This document shows positions 13,386 to 18,416 of a stretch of 18,416 bases of DNA, piece by piece (the first letter of the stretch is position 1; every line of letters begins with the position of its first letter). Location: contig CAYSFE010000013.1 of assembly GCA_964430225.1 (NCBI GenBank), forward strand, positions 1-18,416, read 5' to 3'. The DNA comes from CAYSFE01 sp964430225. Lineage in GTDB: Bacteria; Patescibacteriota; Dojkabacteria; GCA-016699595; JBAXKR01. The notes beneath the pieces were generated by a model that saw nothing but the letters and a program-made list of their open reading frames with translations, ran no database searches and was not told the DNA's origin. A program made the position numbers and the translations under genes.

Positions 13386-13988
13386 ATGATGATAATAAAG
13401 ACAATTAGCAAATACCTACTTCTACTACTAGTAGTTATTTCAGTTTTATCCTTAGTAACAATTATTTATCTCTCTATTTGGTTATCAAGCTATTCTACAT
13501 ATTATGGTAAGACATATATAGCCGATATTACTACAAAAGCTATTGTACAAAACGTAGATGGATCTACTAATTTTGTATTAGTAATTGGCACAAAGAATCA
13601 AAACTCGTCTTTAGGATATATATTTGATAAGAGTAATCAAAAAGAAGGGGAGAAACTAGAACTATTTATGAATGGAGATAGCTATACCCTAACCTTAGAT
13701 CACATTATATGGTCTAAATTCCTATCTGATATGGGTATTAAGAAGTCATATAGATTTGTTGAAACTAGATCAAACTATATAGATAGTTCAAAACTTTTAA
13801 AATATGGGTTTGATACTTACCCAATTAATGGAGGATCTGATGAAATGTTAAAAGGTATTAGTAACGAAAGAAGTATTGCAGATCCTTTAGTAGACTCTAT
13901 CAAGAAAATATCTATAACTGACAAAGCTAGCGAAAAGGAGATAACAAGGAAACTGTTTATAGAAAATTCCTTACTAGTCTTGGAGTAG
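13386..13988 (+). CDS. Membrane-anchored protein of unknown function
   Basis: About 200 residues. Residues 10-35 are one strong hydrophobic helix, followed by an extracytoplasmic domain with alternating strands (YIADITTKAIVQNVDG, NFVLVIGTK, FMNGDSYTLTLDHIIW) and then KSYRFVETRSNY. The block GDSYTLTLDHIIW...G.KKSYRFVE faintly recalls envelope proteins sometimes labelled multidrug efflux-associated, but I would not assign a family. I start it at ATG 13386, since a -10 box sits 6 bases upstream; TTG 13383 and ATG 13389 are alternatives. It diverges from pyk through interlocked promoters, and its last 32 bases overlap the 3' end of the convergent 304-residue gene. Confidence 0.7.
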   Translation: MMIIKTISKYLLLLLVVISVLSLVTIIYLSIWLSSYSTYYGKTYIADITTKAIVQNVDGSTNFVLVIGTKNQNSSLGYIFDKSNQKEGEKLELFMNGDSYTLTLDHIIWSKFLSDMGIKKSYRFVETRSNYIDSSKLLKYGFDTYPINGGSDEMLKGISNERSIADPLVDSIKKISITDKASEKEITRKLFIENSLLVLE

Positions 13989-14871
13989 TTTTTAACTTTT
14001 CAATTAATCCAGATAATAGCTGTATTTTTAAACCTTTCTCAATTCCTTTAGCAATATTTATTACTTCTGGATAGAAACCAAATGGATAGAAGGTCAATTT
14101 ACTTCTGATAATTCCTTCGCTATCATTAACCCCATAAATTCTAAGGTTATCTATCTTAGTGACCCTAAATGGATGGTAATAGTGTCCAAAAGTTAATTCT
14201 TTATAATATCCCCAAACAATATTTCCAACTTTAGGTGTTTCTTGTCTAGATGTATTTGCTCTAAGAATATCGGCAATTAAAAATCCATGAAAAAGATCGT
14301 CTATATTACTTAAAGTCTCATTAATAACTCTTTTACCCTTAAATCTTGAAAGTAATCCTAGAAATACTTGTTTTAACGATTTCTTCGCTTCATCTGACAA
14401 TCTTCTTTTTTCACTTTCTAATACAGATAATTTACTATCAATAAATTCTCTTTCTAGTTTGTTTTGTAATAATGTTTTTACTTTAGATACTTCTAAATCA
14501 GTGATTAATTCATTAGGATGTATAAAGAAGGTATTATTTCCATTTCTATCCTTAACCAATACTTCTCCTTTCTCATTCCACTCGTTCTCAACTGTATAAT
14601 AAGTTAAATCTTCATGAAAGTTAGCTAAATCAGAAATAATTACTACCTTGTCACTGGTATATGGAATACTTTCTAAACCTAAACCACACTTCAAACTTAA
14701 GAATGCAGTTAACTCTTCTCTAGTATTAATACCTCTTAATTCTAAAAACATACTTTTTGTTAAACCATCTTTTATTTTAGTAAAAGAATCGCTTAATTGA
14801 GAAATTATATTGTTTGTTAAAACAGAATACATCGCCTGAAGTCTTTCTTTTGATGGTAATATTATTTCCAT
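13957..14871 (-). CDS. Hypothetical 304-residue soluble protein
   Basis: No recognised family. There is no signal peptide or membrane segment. The N-terminal third mixes helices and strands, residues about 128-170 are charged and helical with coiled-coil character (KTLLQNKLEREFIDSKLSVL onwards), and residues about 210-270 form a beta-rich block (VGNIVWGYYKELTFGHYYHP, FRVTKIDNLRIYGVNDSEG). Coding is well supported by a good promoter: TATAAT ends 7 bases before the ATG, with TTGAAT 16 bases upstream of it. The protein is therefore probably made from a leaderless mRNA. Its 3' end overlaps the convergent 13386 gene by 32 bases, and it diverges from the CAP-like gene. Confidence 0.72.
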   Translation of the reverse strand: MEIILPSKERLQAMYSVLTNNIISQLSDSFTKIKDGLTKSMFLELRGINTREELTAFLSLKCGLGLESIPYTSDKVVIISDLANFHEDLTYYTVENEWNEKGEVLVKDRNGNNTFFIHPNELITDLEVSKVKTLLQNKLEREFIDSKLSVLESEKRRLSDEAKKSLKQVFLGLLSRFKGKRVINETLSNIDDLFHGFLIADILRANTSRQETPKVGNIVWGYYKELTFGHYYHPFRVTKIDNLRIYGVNDSEGIIRSKLTFYPFGFYPEVINIAKGIEKGLKIQLLSGLIEKLKTTPRLVRNFL

Positions 14872-14878
14872 ACAAGGG

Positions 14879-14906
14879 ATTATACCCCTTTATTTTTCCT
14901 ATTCAA
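14879..14906 (-). promoter_or_regulatory. Sigma-70-type promoter of the 304-residue gene, leaderless
   Basis: On the minus strand TTGAAT (14901-14906) and a perfect TATAAT (14879-14884) are 16 bases apart. Only 7 bases separate the -10 box from the ATG at 14871, so transcription should begin at the start codon. This is the strongest leaderless candidate in the window. Confidence 0.75.
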
Positions 14907-14911
14907 TCTTT

Positions 14912-14940
14912 TTGACAGACCCGCAATTTAAGAATAAATT
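14912..14940 (+). promoter_or_regulatory. Sigma-70-type promoter of the CAP-like gene
   Basis: A perfect TTGACA (14912-14917), a 17-base spacer and TAAATT (14935-14940). The same hexamers and spacing recur before the next gene. The -35 is back to back with the minus-strand promoter at 14879-14906. Because TTG of TTGACA could be misread as a start codon, this site decides the start of the gene below. Confidence 0.68.
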
Positions 14941-14968
14941 ATTTCTAATTATTTATACCAATAACTAT

Positions 14969-15532
14969 ATGAAGAAGAATAAAAAGATTGTAATGATAAT
15001 TGGAGCAGTAGTACTTGTAAGTTTACTTATACTAGCAAGTTTATATTTTACGGGTAATTTGAATATAAACCTTTTAGCTGTAAATAAAGTAAGTCCCTTA
15101 ATTCAAACTCAAAACACTACTATTGATTTGGTAAATATTGAAAGGGCTAAGAAGAATTTATCTCCAATCACTGCTGATAAAAATTTATGTGATTTAGCTA
15201 AGGAACTAGCAGAGGATAGAGAAGCTAGCTATAAAGTACTAACTACACTCCCTATAGTTACGGACAGTAAATATTCTAAATATACAAAGAATTATTCAAA
15301 ATTTAATGCTGTTTATTCTACTTCAAATGATATTCTTGTTGACCTATTTAAAAAGAATGACAAATTAGTTCCACCTGACAGTTACGAAAGTCTCGCAAGA
15401 TCAGCTCTATCTCAAATAGTTGAAGGAGGAGTTGCTATTGGACTTGTTCCTACTTCTAAATATGGATGCGGAGAAAGTTCAACTGGAACTGTTGGGTATA
15501 AGCCTTTTGGAGTAATAATATTTACTGAATAA
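14969..15532 (+). CDS. Membrane-anchored CAP-like domain protein
   Basis: A 187-residue exported protein. I start it at ATG 14969 (MKKNKK), because the longer frame from TTG 14912 begins inside a -35 box, and because MKKNKK followed by a hydrophobic helix (7-28) is a normal membrane anchor or signal. Residues 54-84 match the opening of CAP/SCP-PR1 domains: LVNIERAKKNLSPITADKNL followed by CDLAKELAEDR. The C-terminal GGVAIGLV...FGVIIFTE fits the closing strands. The histidine and glutamate of the classical CAP cavity are not evident, so function is open. C74 and C167 may form a disulfide. Bacterial CAP proteins are extracellular and often of unknown role. Confidence 0.65.
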   Translation: MKKNKKIVMIIGAVVLVSLLILASLYFTGNLNINLLAVNKVSPLIQTQNTTIDLVNIERAKKNLSPITADKNLCDLAKELAEDREASYKVLTTLPIVTDSKYSKYTKNYSKFNAVYSTSNDILVDLFKKNDKLVPPDSYESLARSALSQIVEGGVAIGLVPTSKYGCGESSTGTVGYKPFGVIIFTE

Positions 15533-15541
15533 AAAGAAATT

Positions 15542-15570
15542 TTGACATCTCTTTAAAAAATCGCTAAATT
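15542..15570 (+). promoter_or_regulatory. Sigma-70-type promoter of the 15602 gene
   Basis: TTGACA (15542-15547), a 17-base spacer and TAAATT (15565-15570), identical in both hexamers and spacing to the promoter at 14912-14940. The predicted leader is about 25 bases and has no Shine-Dalgarno sequence. Confidence 0.65.
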
Positions 15571-15601
15571 TAAGGCTAATCTATATTATCTTCTACCCTA
15601 C

Positions 15602-16150
15602 ATGAAAAAAGTATTAAGCTTTGCAACAGATTTCAGTTTAGTATGTGTGCTATTGATGGCCTTTATTCTCCCTATTGTAGTATCTTTTAACCTTATGCCT
15701 AAGCTATATACTGAACCTGAAACCACCACTAAAAAGAATAACCAAAATGTTCTTGGTACAACAGCAGATAAGACATCACCTAACTCATTTGATCTTCTTA
15801 CAGAAGCATCTGATATTCCAGGTGTATCAGTATCTAAAACTGATGGAGTAAGTACTTCACTAGATTTAGTAATAGTACCAAACAAACTTGAAACGAATAC
15901 TTTATTCTTAGGTAACTTAATAAATAACTCTACTAAAGGAACATTTAAGATCTCGTTACTTAAATCACCTGAAGTAAGTGATAGTTTCTTAACTACACTT
16001 AAACTAAATACTTCAACATTTGATGATTCTGAAGTATTAGTTACTCTTGATACAAATCAAAAAGTATCTTTAAGCTTAGGAGTTACTTTAACATCTAAAA
16101 TTAACTACTCTCAATTACTAAAAGTAGTAGTAGAAAGAGTAGGGGAATAA
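15602..16150 (+). CDS. Exported or membrane-anchored protein of unknown function
   Basis: A 182-residue protein with an N-terminal hydrophobic helix (about 9-31), a polar threonine/asparagine-rich linker that contains NVLGTTADK, and a beta-rich serine/threonine domain from about 75 to the end (LDLVIVPNKLETNTLFLGNLINN, GTFKISLLKS, SLGVTLTS). The domain reads like a small surface beta-sandwich, but I recognise no family and see no catalytic motif. It has its own TTGACA/TAAATT promoter, a near copy of that of the CAP-like gene, so the two exported proteins may be expressed together. A strong hairpin terminator follows 19 bases after the stop. Confidence 0.7.
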   Translation: MKKVLSFATDFSLVCVLLMAFILPIVVSFNLMPKLYTEPETTTKKNNQNVLGTTADKTSPNSFDLLTEASDIPGVSVSKTDGVSTSLDLVIVPNKLETNTLFLGNLINNSTKGTFKISLLKSPEVSDSFLTTLKLNTSTFDDSEVLVTLDTNQKVSLSLGVTLTSKINYSQLLKVVVERVGE

Positions 16151-16169
16151 TAAATATTATTGGATATCA

Positions 16170-16194
16170 AAAAGGGAGCTTAACGCTCCCTTTT
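16170..16194. terminator. Bidirectional intrinsic terminator
   Basis: AAAAGGGAGC and GCTCCCTTTT form a perfect 10-bp stem with loop TTAAC. The T-run on the plus strand and the A-run (T on the minus strand) let it end both the 15602 gene and the convergent nrdJ. It is the only convincing intrinsic terminator I see in the window. Confidence 0.88.
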
Positions 16195-16215
16195 CTTTGC
16201 CTTACTTTATAACTA

Positions 16216-18416
16216 TTATGAACAACCAGTAGTTGCTCCACAGTCATTACATTTGTAGCAAGCTCCGTTTCTAACCATCACTGCTCCACATTCACTACAG
16301 TTAGGTGCATCCTCGTTATTTAATCTTCTAGCTTTTTGTACCTGATCTTTTAAGTTAGGATCTTTTAGAGTTACTTTTTCTTGATCCTCCATTACAGAAA
16401 CACTAGGAATCTTATATATGCTTTGAAGTGTTTGCATACTACTTGTAGGGATTCCAGGCTTTAAATCAAAACTTATCTGATTAAATCTATCAGCTAAGTT
16501 CTTTCCTGACATGAAAGACTGTGAATTAAATGCCATTTCTACAAGTTCCTCGTTATGGTACTGCATAGCTTCTTCCTTTGGTAAGAACTTTAGTGCTAAC
16601 CATCGAGCTATATAGTCGACTATAGATTTAGCCATAGGAATATCTCTATTACCTGTTAGTCCTGCTGGCTCAAATCTAACATGAGCATATTGTCTGATAA
16701 GATCCTTAAGAGGGACTCCATATTGAAGACCAAAACTCATAGATACAGCCCATGCATCTATTATTCCTCTTAAAGTACTTCCTTCTTTATTCATAGTTAA
16801 GAATATTTCTCCTGGTTTACCATCTTCATATAGTCCTACTGTTATGAAGCCTTTATGTCCTCCAAGTGTAAACTTATGTGTAATACTTACTCTCTCTGCT
16901 GGTAGTTCTCTTCTAATTACTTTGTACGATACTGTCTGCATCTTGTACCCAGCAGTATTTGATACTACTTCAGGTGTTACTTCAGCTTCGTTATCAAAAG
17001 TAAAGAGTTTAGAATACACATCATTACTATTTGAGCTTGTTGAAAGAGGTTGAGATAGTTTAGACCCATCTCTATATAGGGCGTTACACTTTAACATTAA
17101 CTTCCAAGACTCCATATATACATTCTTAAACTCAGATATTGTAGCTTCTTCAGGTAAGTTAATAGTCTTACTAATAGATCCAGAGATAAAAGGTTGTGCT
17201 GCAGCTAATATTCTTACATGTCCCATAGGTAAGATATATCTCTTTCCATCTTTACCACACTTATTTGCACAATCAAATACAGCGTAGTGTTCTTCCTTTA
17301 AGTATGGAGCACCTTCTAGGGTCATAGTTCCACATACATATTGATTTGCAGCTGCTATTTCCTTCTCACTAAATCCAAGAGTTGTAAGTAGATCATTCTT
17401 ATCTTCCTTTCCTCCTAGAAGTTTATTGTACATCTCATCTCCAATCACATATTTATTGAAACTAAACTTAATATCAAATGCACTCTTAATATTCTCATTA
17501 AGTTTATCAATAGTAAGATCATCAAATCCCTTAGCTTTAAGAGTAGTTCTATTTATGAAAGGAGCTTCATCTAAGTTAGCGTTACCTTTAGCATACTTTA
17601 GGATTGCAACTATTTGATCTTCTGTATATCCAAGGTTTCGTAATGCTGGTTCTACTGAGTTATTTGCTATCTTAAAGTATCCTCCACCTACTAGTTTCTT
17701 AAACTTTACTAATGCAAAGTCAGGTTCTATCCCAGTGGTATCACAATCCATAACAAGTCCTATTGTTCCAGTAGGAGCAATAACTGTAACTTGAGCATTT
17801 CTATACCCATATACCTCTCCGAAATCTAATGCTTTATCCCAAGCTTCACGAGCTGCTTTTACTAAATACTCAGGAACAAAGTTATCATCTATCCCTATTG
17901 GTTTAATTGTTAAACCTTCATAGTCTCCTAACTCTTTATACATAGATTCATTCTTTACTCTTAATCCTTCCGACACGTTATATGCAGCTCTTCTATGATT
18001 TCTAATAACCTTAAGCATATGGTCTTTATTTGCTTCATATCTTTCAAAGCTTCCTAATACTTTAGCCATTTCAGATGATGCAGAGTATGACTCTCCAGTC
18101 ATAATAGCTGTTAAAGAAGCTGTAATATTCATAGCTGTAGGACTATCATATGGAACTCCAGCTTTCATTAAGACAGTTCCAAGGTTTGCGTATCCTAAAC
18201 CTAAGGTTCTATATAGGAAAGTTCTTTCTGCCATAGTATCAGATGGAAGTTGAGCCATAAGTACAGAGATCTCAAGAACTATTGTCCAAAGTCTAATTGT
18301 ATGTTTGTACTTTTCTACATCAAAATATCTATTCTTAGCATCGTAAAACTTATCTAAGTTAATAGAAGCTAAGTTACATGCAGTTTCATCAAGGAACATA
18401 TATTCAGAACATGGAT
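16216..18416 (-). CDS. nrdJ: Adenosylcobalamin-dependent (class II) ribonucleotide reductase, 5' part outside the window
   Basis: At least 733 residues, open through the right edge. It reduces ribonucleotides to deoxyribonucleotides using a B12-derived radical. The first visible residues are PCSEYMFLDETACNLASINL, holding the thiyl-radical cysteine and catalytic glutamate of the NxCxE motif; the asparagine lies just outside. Other class II hallmarks are APTGTIGLVMDCDTTGIEPD, the AAAQPFISGSISKTINLP segment, and a TSCPD-type region with EGSTLRGIIDAWA and HVRFEPAGLTGN. The C-terminus has CSECG...CYKCNDCG and ends GCS, which supplies the redox-active or metal-binding cysteines. The ATG at 18399 is internal, not the start. 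It ends at the shared terminator at 16170-16194. Confidence 0.96.
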   Translation of the reverse strand, partial: PCSEYMFLDETACNLASINLDKFYDAKNRYFDVEKYKHTIRLWTIVLEISVLMAQLPSDTMAERTFLYRTLGLGYANLGTVLMKAGVPYDSPTAMNITASLTAIMTGESYSASSEMAKVLGSFERYEANKDHMLKVIRNHRRAAYNVSEGLRVKNESMYKELGDYEGLTIKPIGIDDNFVPEYLVKAAREAWDKALDFGEVYGYRNAQVTVIAPTGTIGLVMDCDTTGIEPDFALVKFKKLVGGGYFKIANNSVEPALRNLGYTEDQIVAILKYAKGNANLDEAPFINRTTLKAKGFDDLTIDKLNENIKSAFDIKFSFNKYVIGDEMYNKLLGGKEDKNDLLTTLGFSEKEIAAANQYVCGTMTLEGAPYLKEEHYAVFDCANKCGKDGKRYILPMGHVRILAAAQPFISGSISKTINLPEEATISEFKNVYMESWKLMLKCNALYRDGSKLSQPLSTSSNSNDVYSKLFTFDNEAEVTPEVVSNTAGYKMQTVSYKVIRRELPAERVSITHKFTLGGHKGFITVGLYEDGKPGEIFLTMNKEGSTLRGIIDAWAVSMSFGLQYGVPLKDLIRQYAHVRFEPAGLTGNRDIPMAKSIVDYIARWLALKFLPKEEAMQYHNEELVEMAFNSQSFMSGKNLADRFNQISFDLKPGIPTSSMQTLQSIYKIPSVSVMEDQEKVTLKDPNLKDQVQKARRLNNEDAPNCSECGAVMVRNGACYKCNDCGATTGCS

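Noticed and set aside
14912..14968. N-terminal extension of the CAP-like gene from TTG at 14912.
   Set aside because: That TTG is part of a perfect TTGACA -35 box with a matching -10, and the ATG at 14969 starts a normal signal or anchor sequence.
15533..15565. AAAGA...TCTTT hairpin after the CAP-like gene as a terminator.
   Set aside because: The stem is only about 5 AT-rich pairs, and the region is better explained by the TTGACA promoter of the next gene.
1..18416. CRISPR array, prophage, insertion sequence or toxin-antitoxin pair.
   Set aside because: No regularly spaced repeats, transposase or integrase motifs, or paired small toxin-antitoxin frames were found on either strand.

Overview
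The window is an AT-rich bacterial chromosome segment with tightly packed genes. Most joints between same-strand genes are ATGA overlaps or gaps of a few bases, and no stretch longer than about 300 bases lacks a gene. The standard code fits: TGA is a normal stop, and the tRNA-Gly here has anticodon TCC. Many short exported or hypothetical proteins, diverged core enzymes, a B12-dependent ribonucleotide reductase and almost no Shine-Dalgarno sequences suggest a Patescibacteria (CPR) genome, perhaps near Dojkabacteria or Microgenomates. That placement is inference; there is no rRNA or ribosomal protein to fix it. I see no mobile element, CRISPR array, phage gene or defence island.

Layout. 1-703: the 3' end of an unidentified gene converges on an HD-domain phosphohydrolase. 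781-3284: a DUF2177/DUF1295 membrane pair, an AadA-like nucleotidyltransferase and a NUDIX hydrolase strikingly like human MTH1. 3308-5462: peptidyl-tRNA hydrolase, a family-4-like uracil-DNA glycosylase lacking the Fe-S cysteines, an alpha/beta hydrolase and a membrane-anchored cupredoxin. 5520-10292: a wall-related run of MurA, a MurE-like ligase without its N-terminal domain, a VTT/DedA-like membrane protein, an ATE/Bpt-like aminoacyl-tRNA-protein transferase homologue and an exported protein with a degenerate M23-like domain. 10302-11971: tRNA-Gly, a small membrane protein, D-Ala-D-Ala ligase, tRNA-Leu and tRNA-Cys. 11973-13988: pyruvate kinase and a divergent membrane-anchored protein that share a promoter. 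13957-16150: an unrecognised 304-residue protein, a CAP-like exported protein and another exported protein. A hairpin terminator then separates these from class II ribonucleotide reductase, which runs off the right edge.

MurA, the MurE-like ligase and Ddl make peptidoglycan precursors. The exported M23-like and CAP-like proteins may act on the envelope. Pth, UDG, the MTH1-like NUDIX and NrdJ serve translation recycling, DNA repair and nucleotide supply.

The most interesting signals are three. Several transcription units have a -10 box 6-8 bases before the start codon, which predicts leaderless mRNAs; at 13370-13379 two extended -10 boxes on opposite strands interlock as a bidirectional promoter. 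An ATE/Bpt-like transferase sits in a Mur operon. Both the UDG and the ATE-like protein have lost the cysteines that their relatives use to bind Fe-S clusters or metal.
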